Source: Silene noctiflora (taxonomy: Eukaryota; Streptophyta; Magnoliopsida; Caryophyllales; Caryophyllaceae). Taken from it: a stretch of DNA of 62,598 nucleotides. The notes beneath the pieces were generated by a model. The model ran no database searches. It saw nothing but the letters and a program-made list of their open reading frames with translations, and was not told the DNA's origin. The stretch covers positions 82,666-145,263 of the forward strand of contig VHZZ01000198.1 in assembly GCA_009801015.1 (NCBI GenBank), read 5' to 3'. Shown here in pieces: positions 1-9,100 of this stretch (position 1 is the stretch's first letter; each line of letters opens with the position of its first letter). The position numbers and the translations under genes were made by a program.

Positions 1-1
1 C

Positions 2-454
2 TTAACACGTCGTTCAGTGACGGGTTGGTTTGTGTTTCTTGGTGATTCACCTGTCTCTTGGAAAACCAAGAAGCAGCGCACTGTTTCCCTCTCTTTGACT
101 GAAGCTGAGTATCGCTCCATGGCCGCCCTTGTTTGTGAGCTCAAATGGCTCAAAGGATTACTTATAAGTTTGGGAGTCTCCCTCACTTCCCCTATGCGTT
201 TGCATTGTGATAACAAGTCTGCTCTTCATCTTGCCCAGAATCCCGTATTTCATGAACGAAGAAAGCACATTGAAATTGATTGTCACTTCATTCGTGATGC
301 TATTACAGACTGTCTTATTCAACCCTCACATGTCCCTACCAACGATCTGCTCGCTGACATCTTCACGAAGCCTTTAGGTGCTACTCAATTTAATTATCTT
401 GTTCGCAAGTTGGGCATTCTCGACCTCCATGCTCAACTTGAGGGGAGGTATTAG
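2..454 (+). pseudogene. Ty1/copia polyprotein, C-terminal RNase H fragment (cut by window edge)
   Basis: The open frame runs from the window edge to a TAG-proximal stop at 454 and encodes the end of a copia pol protein. Visible landmarks are TGWFVFLGDSPVSWKTKKQ, the RNase H segment SLTEAEYRSMA, the conserved NPVFHERRKHIEIDCHFI block, and the C-terminal ADIFTKPLG motif. The frame continues upstream of the first possible start, so this is the 3' end of a longer element to the left. It ends in a purine-rich tract (about 439-449) of the kind used as the plus-strand primer next to a 3' LTR. No internal stop is seen here, but whether the whole element is intact cannot be judged. It is unrelated in orientation to the larger copia element at 5548-10302. 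Confidence 0.9.
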
Positions 455-710
455 GCTTTATTAGGCATAATCATACATATTCTTTGTATTTAGTCAATGA
501 TAATCATTAGGCTTTATTAGACTTAATTATTAGGCTTTATTAGACATAATCATTAGGCTTTATTAGGCATAATCATATCCTTTCAAGTGCCTTATGTCCC
601 TCCGCTTGTACTATATATNTATCCTTTCAAGTGCCTTATGTCCCTCCGCTTGTACTATATATTGCATGCTGATCAATGAGAATGCAAGGACTTCCAAAAA
701 CTATTTCCGC
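450..710 (+). repeat. Probable 3' LTR remnant of the first copia element, with 23-bp tandem units
   Basis: This segment lies directly after the polypurine tract. It contains four copies of a 23-bp unit starting TTAGGCTTTATTAG at 451-473, 507-529, 530-552 and 553-575, separated by a short unrelated stretch after the first. A TATA-like stretch and a conserved-looking tail (TGATCAATGAGAATGCAAGG) follow. The outer LTR boundary and a terminal CA were not identified, so the end is approximate. The N at 619 falls inside it. Confidence 0.5.
576..662. other. Assembly gap (single N at 619) flanked by identical 43-bp sequences
   Basis: The 43 bases at 576-618 and 620-662 are the same, starting TATCCTTTCAAGTGCC, with one N between them. 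This is what results when two contig ends that overlap are joined without merging. The duplication is therefore probably not biological. Confidence 0.8.
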
Positions 711-755
711 AACAAGGCACTAAATAAAATAAAAAACGTTCTAGCATTCAAAGTA

Positions 756-928
756 GTGACGGAGCCAGGATTTCCCAAGATTTGCCATTAGGGGGTGATA
801 AATTTCAGCAGACACGAATGAGTAGTGCTATAAGGTAAAACTGAAAAAATATCGAAAATTTAACTAAAAATTTTGGATTTTTCATACTTCAGCGAGCCAA
901 GCGCCTCAGCTAGGCCCGTCTCCACCAC
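756..928 (+). repeat. Dispersed GACGGAGCC-type plant repeat, copy 1
   Basis: It begins GTGACGGAGCCAGGATTT, contains a G-rich GGGGGTG block and a run resembling AAATATCGAAAATTTAACT, and ends near CCGTCTCCACCAC. Two related degenerate copies are seen at 5244-5346 (reverse orientation) and about 18905-19075. The ends look like weak terminal inverted repeats. The family was not identified. Confidence 0.45.
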
Positions 929-1129
929 TAATTCCAACTTCCAAGCACCTCCAGCGAATTCAGCCAATTTTCTTTCAACTCCAGCACAACCACCCCAACG
1001 AAAGACAGTCGCAGAGTACAACGATCGATCACACATCGAAATTAATGCTCAAGTCAATTGAATGTGTTGATCACTCAAAACAATGGCTAATTTAACCCAA
1101 AACCCATGTTCATTGAATCATTGTACACT

Positions 1130-1300
1130 TTCCCGAATCGAATTTTACACCTGGCTTCAGTTGTTAAAAGCAGAATGGTTTTCCGTGTCAAATGAGACAC
1201 TAGAAAATGAGACACTAGACCAGTACAATATAAGGAAGATTCGAACCTACGACCTTTTATCCCAATTAACTCTATCTCAATCACTAAACTTAGACATTTT
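1130..1300 (-). repeat. Possible tRNA-derived SINE fragment
   Basis: On the minus strand the sequence carries a B-box-like GGTTCGAATC (1238-1247) preceded at about 30 bases by an A-box-like stretch. This spacing is typical of tRNA-derived SINE heads. No tRNA cloverleaf could be drawn, so it is not a tRNA gene. Body and tail were not defined. Confidence 0.3.
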
Positions 1301-1846
1301 CCACCGTTAAAAACAGATTGCGCAATCAAAAGACAACTAAGAACTAATTGAACACGCTATTAAAATACTGTACAAGACAAAGTCGTCTAATGCATTAACA
1401 ACGACAAAACATTCAACTGTTCAACATGGCTATTAAATAAATCATACTAGCTCGTCCCGAAATTCAGGGGCGAACCTAGAAATAAATTGCTCTATATTTA
1501 ACAATTTTGGGTAGCAAAAAACATAAATCATTATCGTTTTTTTGGAAATTTGGGATGGCGGGTCCCGAAATCGCTCCGATCATTTGTTTACCATAGAATA
1601 AAGTCTTGCCATTTACTAGTAACTACGCTAACATCAATTAATTACCTAGTACTAAACGGTTTTTCTAAAGTGTGCCCAATAACATGCCTTAATTGTAATA
1701 TGTACTCCGTATGAAATATTAAAATAGCACAATATAAAATACTTGTTACGTCTTAATTATTTATTTACTTTAATAAAAAAAAATGTAAACAAATAATTGA
1801 GACGGAGCGACTAATAAACGAAGGAATTAAGACAGAATATAATTAC

Positions 1847-1990
1847 CTGTGATACGGAGTAGGAGACCCAGAAATGTAATAATCAAACAGCGAAACTAAA
1901 GTGATTAGAGATAGAGTGAATAAATAAAGGAATTTAGAGAGAGAGTGGAAGTTGAATTCAAGTGTTGAGTGATTGGATCATTGTTATATA
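1847..1990 (-). promoter_or_regulatory. Orphan promoter and first-exon-like segment
   Basis: Read on the minus strand, a TATA motif (TATATAACAA, 1981-1990) is followed by a CT-rich leader-like stretch and then a good 5' splice site, CACAG|GTAATTA, at 1847/1846. No ATG lies in this putative exon and no coding exon is recognisable downstream, toward position 1. It could be a broken gene promoter or a noncoding transcript. Confidence 0.3.
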
Positions 1991-1999
1991 GACAGATCA

Positions 2000-2640
2000 G
2001 GTATTCAGGTAGGTCTGCCAAACGGGTCATTTGTGTCGGGTACAGGTCGGCTCAATTCGGAGTGATTCTTTAGGTTTAAACGCATTAGATCAAAATTCAA
2101 ATCAGGTTTGGTCAAATTGGTTTGTTATCATCAAGTTAGTTAGAAGTAATGGTTTAGTTTGGATAGGGTTGTATTGAATCTAGACCTGACAAATCGGGTC
2201 AACGACTCAGGGTCAGGTCGGGTCAGATTAGTTTGGGTTTTTCATTGATTTCGGGTTAATTCGGATCGCCTCGGATCATTTTGGGTTTTGGGTCTATTTC
2301 GGGTTTGTTCGTCGGGTCAGTTTCGGGTAATCGGATCAGGTTATTTTGGGTCGGGTCATTTCCGGGTCAATGAATAAGAGAGAAAAAGTCATTTTAAGTT
2401 TTTTCGGTTCAATTAAAGTTATGTTTTGTCGGATCATTTTCGGGTTGGGTGGTTTCAAAACCGGGTCATATTCAGGTCGGGACGGGTCTGTTCGGGTTTT
2501 CGGGTCACATTCGGGTGATGTAGTTCGGATTATTTCGGGTCTCGGGTCAGCCTTTTTGGGTCGGGTCAATTGGATTGGGTTACTTTTGTCAGATCTAATT
2601 GAATCGGCTAAATTTGGATAACAAGTTAAACTCGGGTCTT
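2000..2640. repeat. Degenerate TCGGGT / GGGTC repeat region
   Basis: About 640 bp are dominated by irregularly spaced TCGGGTCA, GGGTCGGGTC and related pentamers. There is no fixed period and no gene. The open frames on both strands (2336-2621) are low-complexity by-products of this composition. A shorter stretch of the same character lies at 17200-17440. Confidence 0.6.
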
Positions 2641-3670
2641 CAATTTAGTTACCCCTCGGTCATTTAGACTGTGGTCAATTTTAGTCACTACCCCAATTCA
2701 AATAATTTGGGACTCGTATAAATATCTACTCCGTAAAGTATAAATTATTCAGATGGTCAATATATTTACTTGATGGAGTCATTACTTAATACAGTACTTC
2801 ATAATAGTTATTGTGTGCGATAGAGGAGACGGTTGATTAGCGGAATAGATAAAAAGTGATTATTTTATAAAAAATGATGGTCACTTTTAAAAAGTTTTCA
2901 TTTTATAATAATAAAAGGTAGCCACTTTCTAATTGATTTGACAAAATTGAGCCGACCCGAAACTCATCTTATTCAACCGGAGCCGACTATTACTTGATAA
3001 TAACAACTCATCCGAGAATAACATGGCGGTCAACCCTACTCAAACTCTTACAAATCCGAACAACCCGAGCTGATTTGACTCGACCCGATTGATTCGTTTG
3101 TCAGATTTTCTTTTTAATTTAAAATGGTTATTTCTTATTATAAAATGAATACTTTATAACTAATTACTCTCTCCTATTCACTAACATCTTCCACATTTTC
3201 TAAAGCGGAAAGTTAACAAAGATTTTTCACTTTCCTTATTTGTCTATTATTTGTGATTAATATTACACTAGTTTAGATCTCATGCAATGAATGCGCGGTA
3301 TTTATAGAGTTTTTATTTTCATATTACTTAATCATGTTACATTAACACCTAATTAATTTTTCATATTTCACGTCATTATATTTTGATATGAGAAAAAAAA
3401 AATTGTAAAATTATTCAATAAATCTGAGTAAAATTGAGCTGTAAAATAACAGTGGTATCTCATTAATTGTTCATTTTCTCATTATTGTATTTTGTTTCGA
3501 GGAAAAAAATTAAGATTGAAAATTAATCCAAGAGAATTGAGTTATATGCTAAAATATATTTTTGTAAACAGTTTTTTGTTATAAAAGTAATCAAAACGAT
3601 TTATATTTTTTTTTATACATAGTATGATTCTCAAATAATAGAATCAATAAAAGATTTAATAATATATAGT
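2641..3670. other. AT-rich intergenic DNA, no gene seen
   Basis: Very AT-rich sequence without a coding signature. A short stretch of CCGACCC/GAGCCGACCCG-type words around 2945-3090 is the complement of the adjoining GGGTC-type low-complexity sequence. I see no RNA gene or intact transposon here. Confidence 0.5.
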
Positions 3671-4172
3671 TTTATATTATTTATACTTTAATTAAAATAT
3701 TATAGTTTAGTGTTAGGTGAAAATTATATAATTTGATGAACAGATTAATTTTAATAAAAAGAATTATTTAATGAAATACATTGTAATTATTAGTTCTCTT
3801 ATTTAGTGAATACAATAGTTTCCTTATTTAAAAAAATGTTTTTTAAAGGAAAATTTATAATTTCACATATTCTTTTAATAGATAGGGGATGTAATTCTAC
3901 GTTCTCTCTTCTACTTTTATTTTCCTCCACATATTACCACTCCACCAAATATTAACCCAAAACTAATATAGATAAAAAATCATATAAAATAAGAGGGAGT
4001 ACATACACGGTTTTATAATATACTTCATATATTTGTGATAGCTAATTATTGGCTTGCCGAGAATGGAATATAATATGCAAGAGTTAAGTGGGTGATGACA
4101 TGAATAAAAAAAAAAGTTAAATCCAAGCAGGCCTACTTAGATTCCTCGATTAAATCAAAGCCTTTTGTTTAT

Positions 4173-4344
4173 TACGGATACTATTTGTTACAAGTTGAAG
4201 ACAGATAATGTCTCTTTCACAACAAAACAGATGGGGAGGTGAGAGGGCAAGTGAGGGAGAAATAAAGCACCCTATAAATAGTATCACTTATATATTATGA
4301 AAGGGGTATTATCCGTCTTGAACTTGTGACGAATAGTGTCCGTC
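4173..4344. mobile_element. MITE with about 45-bp terminal inverted repeats, nested in the larger inverted-repeat element
   Basis: The left end reads ACGGATACTATTTGTTACAA and the right end is its imperfect complement (TTGTGACGAATAGTGTCCGT). The arms at 4174-4218 and 4299-4343 surround an 80-bp core. It has no coding capacity. The target duplication is uncertain. Confidence 0.6.
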
Positions 4345-4639
4345 TTCGATGAGAATTCGTGCGAATAAATAGGCATGGTGGGTTGAGTCAAATTTGGTAA
4401 TTATGGTCGATACATCCACGTGGCATAATCTGGAGTAGGGTACAAACGTACAAGTGGATTAGAGTCACGCGTGCGTATCCTTAGCATGTCAGCGATGCAC
4501 GACATTGCTGACAGGATTAGTTTTAGAACGGACCGTTGCGGCGTCTATTTGGATCGTCTCCATTTCTTTTCTGATATGATCGTATAACAATTTAGGATCG
4601 CGAATTCACGATATTAAGTAGTGCATGATGATGACAGTA

Positions 4640-4990
4640 AGTAGATTATACACTCGATGTACTAACATCAATTTTATAGTTTCTGAGCATTATAATAAAA
4701 AAATTGAGTTTTGTTTTATAAATTATGAGTTTTATAATAAAATTTTTAAGTTCATTCACTCAAACATTAAAATAAAAAAATTACAATAAAACTCAAAAAC
4801 ATTACATATAAACTTAGTTAAATTTGAGTTTTAATGGAAAAAAATTAAAATCTAACTTATAAACTTTAATACTCTCAGAAAAAATATACATATGCTCAAA
4901 AATAAATAAAGTTTTAGATAATAAGCTCAGAAAAAATACGTATATACTCAAAAACAAGTAAAATATGAGATAATGCATCCGATCTATGTT
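4640..4990. mobile_element. Degenerate AT-rich MITE related to the one at 10710-10947
   Basis: The left end GATTATACACTCGATGTACT resembles GGATTATACATCTGATGTA of the 10710-10947 element. Both share internal runs such as GAGTTTTATAATAAAA and CTCAAAAAC. The right end is poorly conserved. No coding capacity. Confidence 0.35.
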
Positions 4991-5243
4991 CTTTTTTCTC
5001 GCATGACAAGGTGGGAGTGAAATCCCCAATCTACTAAAAGAATAGGTGAAATCATAAATTTTTCCTCCAAAAAGTATATTTTTAAATAAGGAAACTATTG
5101 TATTCACTAAATAAGAGAACTAATAATTATAATGTATTTCATAATATAATTCTTTCCATTAAAATTAATCTTTTCATCAAATTATATAATTTTCACTAAA
5201 TACTAAACTATAATATTTTAATTAAAGTATAAATAATAATATA

Positions 5244-5346
5244 AGGTACATTCGAAAAAAAAATCGAAACATTTGACTAAAAATTTCGAAAAACTCGACC
5301 GCCAGGGGGTGACCGTCCCTGCTAGCCCCCTAGCTCCACCGCTGAC
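5244..5346 (-). repeat. Dispersed GACGGAGCC-type repeat, copy 2 (reverse orientation, truncated)
   Basis: On the minus strand it starts GCGGTGGAGCTAGGGGGC and continues into a AATTTTTAGTCAAATGTTTCG block like that of copy 1. It is cut by the edge of the inverted-repeat element at 5244. Confidence 0.4.
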
Positions 5347-5547
5347 CATGAGATATTTCTAAATAGTGTCTATATGAAATTAATATATTTTGATTTTATA
5401 ACCCATTCAGAATTATTAAATCGGTCTTATAAAATGTACAAATAATTGGACTTGAAGTTTCATATATGTGGTCAACAAGTTTTGAAAAAAGGACATATCA
5501 CACAATTCACACAATTTGGGAATCTATTTCATAAAGATGAGCAAATA

Positions 5548-5658
5548 TGTTAAGAATATGAAAGTGTAGAATAGAACGACCTGCCTTCTCATTAGAATTA
5601 CGAACGTATTTATACCAGTACATAAGATGCCTTAGGTTACTAACCTAGGCCCAATATG
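5548..5658 (-). repeat. 3' LTR of the copia element, truncated at its start and fused to RNase H coding sequence
   Basis: It matches the 5' LTR from its terminal CA inward, including TATAAATA. The LTR start is joined straight to the RNase H frame at a TCAT shared by both (about 5655-5658). It also carries a small inverted repeat, GGTTA/TAACC around CTAGG, at about 5635-5650 that the 5' LTR lacks. The outer edge is intact and next to the AAATA target duplication. Confidence 0.85.
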
Positions 5659-5907
5659 AAAGACAGGATTACGAGCAATATGCAAGGCTGACTGACTGTC
5701 ACAGGAAATCGTTACGGCAGCGAAATGTACACTCCCCAAGTCCGAAAGTAGACTAGTTAACCATTTAATCTCACATGTGACAGCAGCTAACGAACGATAC
5801 TCAGCTTCAGCTGATGAGCGAGACACAATGACTTGTTTCTTAGCCTTCCAAGATACGATGGAGGATCCTAAGAAAACAATCCACCCAGTTAAGGAACGAC
5901 GAGTCAT
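5632..5907 (-). pseudogene. Copia RNase H fragment, truncated at its C-terminus
   Basis: MTRRSLTGWIVFLGSSIVSW, SSAEAEYRSLA and SQSALHIARNPVFH are standard copia RNase H sequence. After NPVFH the frame runs into LTR sequence (IGPRLVT) and stops. The rest of RNase H and the polypurine tract are deleted. Compare the complete end at 2-454. Confidence 0.9.
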
Positions 5908-5930
5908 AGGGCATGCAGCCCTGAATCACA

Positions 5931-8195
5931 TCAGCCCGACAATGTCAAGTCAGCGTCACTCCGCAACAAAATTCCTTGCCCAGGAGTACCCTTTAAATAC
6001 CGAACAACACGAAGTGCAACATCCCAATGGTCCAGCTGAGGAGCTTGCATATATTGAGACGAGATATGAACAACATATGTAATATCAGGACGAGTTACAG
6101 AAAGATAAACTAACCGACCAACCAAACGACGATACTTCACCGTGTCACCTAAAGGAGCACTGGCCGAACGCCACAAGGAGTGATTTTGCTCGATTGGAGT
6201 AGGCGCAGGTTTGCTACCAAGATAACCGACTTCATAAATTACATCCAACGCATACTTGCGCTGACACAAAAATATCCCATCGATATTCCGAGCTACTTCT
6301 ATCCCAATAAAATATTTCAAGGCACCTAAGTCCTTCATGTGAAAGCATTGATGAAGATATTTCTTAAATTTTATTACGGCAACATAGTTATTTCCCGAGA
6401 CAATTAAATCATCAAGGTAAATTAATACATTTAATTGTACCTTATCGCTGACCAAGGTGAACAAGGAATAATCAGCATAGCTTTGCTTGAAACCATAGTC
6501 CTTTAGAGCAGAACCCAGTTTTGCAAACCAATAATGAGGGGCCTGTATGAGCCCATATAACGATTTCAAGGCACCTAAGTCCTTCATGTGAAAGCATTGA
6601 TGAAGATATTTCTTAAATTTTATTACGGCAACATAGTTATTTCCCGAGACAATTAAATCATCAAGGTAAATTAATACATTTAATTGTACCTTATCGCTGA
6701 CCAAGGTGAACAAGGAATAATCAGCATAGCTTTGCTTGAAACCATAGTCCTTTAGAGCAGAACCCAGTTTTGCAAACCAACAATGAGGGGCCTGTATGAG
6801 CCCATATAACGACTTACGTAACCGACATACCAAACCCGGTGTAGGAGAATGAAAGCCAGGAGGTAACCTCATGTATACTTCTTCATCCAAGTCACCGTGA
6901 AGGAAAGCATTATGTACATCCATCTGCTGGAGAACCCAATTTCGAGTTGCAGCAACAACAAGAAATGTGCGTACTGTACTCATTTTTGCGATAGGGGCAA
7001 ACGTTTCAGCATAATCAATACCCCCCGTTTGATGATTACCAAACACGACTAACCGAGCCTTCAAGCGTTCAATGGTGGAATCGGATTTGTATTTTATTTT
7101 ATATAACCATTTGCTACCAAGTGCTTTCTTGCTAGGGGGTAACGGTTCCAAAGTCCAGGTCCCATTATCGACTAAGGCACGCATTTCTGTTTCCATTGCT
7201 TTTCTCCAACCATCGTCTTTTACTGCTTCTTTAAATGAGTGTGGCTCTTTGTGACGGTCCACCGCTGTCAAGTAAGCACGATGCTCGACATAAAATTTAA
7301 TACCATTTACATAATTAATAAAAGGATACGGCATACCTGAGAGAGGCGGTGTCACGATGAAACGATTGGACGAAGATGGACTACTACCTCGCACTGTGTG
7401 CTCAACAACATAATCCCGAAGATTAGAGTTTGGAATTTTCACACGATGACCACGGTCTAAGGGAACATCACTCACGGGCTGATCATTGACCCCATCAGCA
7501 ACACCTACACCTTGGTTACTCAACCCACTACCTAGTGCCACCTGGTCATCCTCCTCGGCCACACCCGGCGTGACCGTAAGCTGACTGTCACCTGGGTTAG
7601 CCGGCACACGGGAGTCATCATCATCATCATCCCAGTCAACAATAAACCCGTCATCACCATTATCAGTGCTGTGAGTCGTGGGCTGGGCACGCGCCAGTGA
7701 GTCGGACCTATCACGATACGGAAAGCAATCCTCATAGAAAGCGACGTCTCGAGACAAAAAAAAATCACGAGTGTCTAAGTCATACAGGTACCATCCCTTC
7801 TTCCCCAAAGGATAACCCATGAAAATACATTTACGACTGCGACTAGAAAATTTATCGGACTTGGATTTTCGGTTGTGAGCATAACACAGGGAACCAAAGA
7901 CTTTAATACGATCAAACAGTGGTGGGGAATTGAACAGTACTTGATACATGGTAATTCCACCAAGTAAAACAGACGGAGTACGATTAATTAAATGAGCTGA
8001 GGCAAGCGCACACTCACCCCAAAATGCAATTGGCAATCCAGCATGAAACCGTAATGCCCGCGAAACATTTAGAATATGTTGATGCTTTCGCTCAACACGC
8101 CTATTCTGCAACACAAGACGAATGGAATAAAATACCTTGTTCTTTAAATTACGATTGAAGGCAATGGAATTCAGTGTCGTTATCACTACGAACAA
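5931..8195 (-). pseudogene. Copia integrase C-terminal half plus reverse transcriptase, with duplicated RT core
   Basis: The frame of 754 codons starts in the integrase core. It passes AHLINRTPS and the GYPLGKKGWYLYDL segment, then an Asp-rich linker with DWDDDDDD. It enters the reverse transcriptase at about ALGSKWLYKIKYKSDSTIE, with VHNAFLHGDL. The catalytic strand LIYLDDLIV occurs twice because 249 bp (6315-6563 and 6564-6812) are tandemly repeated in frame. The stop at 5931 follows RSDADLTLSG, and the RNase H frame resumes at 5907 after what looks like a 4-bp insertion. In intact elements the product copies RNA into DNA and integrates it. This copy cannot do so. Confidence 0.9.
6315..6812 (-). 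repeat. 249-bp tandem duplication inside the reverse transcriptase
   Basis: The two copies differ at one position by eye (Tyr versus Cys codon, in APHYWF/APHCWF). The period is exactly 83 codons, so the frame stays open. Each copy encodes SLYGLIQAPH at its start, the YLDD motif in the middle and HMKDLGALK at its end. Confidence 0.9.
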
Positions 8196-8243
8196 TTTTA
8201 ATAATACCAGAAAATTGACGATAAATCATAGCCACAAATTGCA

Positions 8244-8558
8244 TTAATTTCTCATAAACTTTGTTTTGGCAGACAATAAATAAATCCATACAGCACGGGA
8301 AAAATCGTCAACAATGGTGAGGAAATATCGTGCCCCACACGATGATGGCGGATCATACGGTCCCCATAAATTACAGTGAACGAGCTCAAATAAACAACTG
8401 TTTTTATTATTGCTTAAAGAAAAACTATTACGAACATGCTTGGCACGATGACACACATCGCAAGGCTTAGTCAATATATCTTTATTAGTACTGACAAAAT
8501 GAAGTAATTTTACTACTTTAGAAGACGGATGTCCCAATCTATGATGCCACAAATCCAC
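8244..8558 (-). pseudogene. Copia GAG-pre-integrase and integrase N-terminal fragment
   Basis: It contains LWHHRLGHPS followed by CDVCHRAKH, the HHCC zinc-binding region of copia integrase (H..H..C-x2-C). FLTIVDDFSRAVWIYLL follows, where the first catalytic Asp region of the DDE core begins. The frame then breaks at about 8244, and the rest of the integrase core continues in the frame starting at 8195. Confidence 0.85.
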
Positions 8559-8676
8559 AACCGAACCAACAGAAAACGTGCTCGCAACAACTTAAGGAGC
8601 TTGACGAAGGTAGTATAGTCCATCCAATCGATCACCCATGCCAATCGCCACTCTCGTATGACGGTCCTGTATAATA

Positions 8677-8767
8677 CTTCCTCCATTTTCATATGATGTA
8701 CCCATTTTATTAAAATACTCCACTCATATATTCAACAAATGGGTACATTATATAAAAACGGAGGAAG
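8677..8767. mobile_element. Stowaway MITE (91 bp) inserted in the copia element
   Basis: The ends are CTTCCTCCATTTTCATATG and its complement (ATATAAAAACGGAGGAAG), with inner complementarity ATGTACCCATTT/AAATGGGTACAT. It is flanked by TA on both sides (8675-8676, 8768-8769), the Stowaway target. It lies between the protease and GAG-pre-integrase segments and so inserted after the retrotransposon. Confidence 0.85.
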
Positions 8768-8785
8768 TACAACTTTGGGCATTAG

Positions 8786-9100
8786 TTACAAGCTCACAAT
8801 TAAGAGCGTCACGGAAATTAAATTACATTGCAAATTTGGTTCATAAAGAACAGAGTCAAGTAAAATAGACGGAATAAGAACGACACGTCCCACTTGGGAT
8901 GCATTGATTTGCGTGCCGTCATGAATACCCACAACTTGGCTGGAGACCTGTCGAGGGTTTAGAAGACAAGCAAAATTACCCGTAACATGGTGTGAGCACC
9001 CGATATCGATAATCCACTTACTAGCAAAATTATGACTTGGCGTACCATAGACAGTGACATCATCTTTTGCTTTGCCGTCGACAACAGCAACATGAATCAT
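8786..9100 (-). pseudogene. Copia aspartic protease domain fragment
   Basis: The fragment contains WIIDIGCSHHVTGN, the position of the copia protease active site, normally D-T/S-G-A. Here it reads D-I-G-C, so the flap-side Thr is replaced. Downstream sequence (NLISVT) is where copia proteins continue to the GAG-pre-integrase region. That continuation is destroyed by the Stowaway insertion immediately beyond. It belongs to the same polyprotein as the gag fragment but is in another frame. Confidence 0.8.

Larger units (their letters stand above)
3671..5244. mobile_element. 1.57-kb element bounded by long (about 220-bp) inverted repeats
   Basis: The arm at 3671-3891 is the reverse complement of the arm at 5022-5244, with scattered mismatches and small indels. 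Shared landmarks are ATTATAGTTTAGT, CAAATTATATAATT (reverse strand), ACAATAGTTTCCTTATTT, and ATTCTTTTARTAGAT toward the inside. The arms enclose about 1.1 kb with no coding frame. The interior holds a smaller MITE (4173-4344), a more GC-rich unique stretch with a G-box (CCACGTGG, about 4419-4426), and an AT-rich MITE-like segment (4640-4990). Long terminal inverted repeats around unrelated cargo fit a Mutator-like or foldback element, but a target duplication was not found. Two independent inverted insertions are also possible. Confidence 0.5.

Noticed and set aside
2336-2621. Overlapping open frames on both strands
   Set aside because: They fall entirely in GGGTC low-complexity DNA, so absence of stops is compositional.
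4814-5107. 97-codon minus-strand frame
   Set aside because: It spans an AT-rich MITE-like segment and an inverted-repeat arm; the translation is low-complexity Phe/Leu-rich.
5777-6082. Plus-strand 101-codon frame over the copia RNase H
   Set aside because: It is the antisense of a recognised retrotransposon domain.
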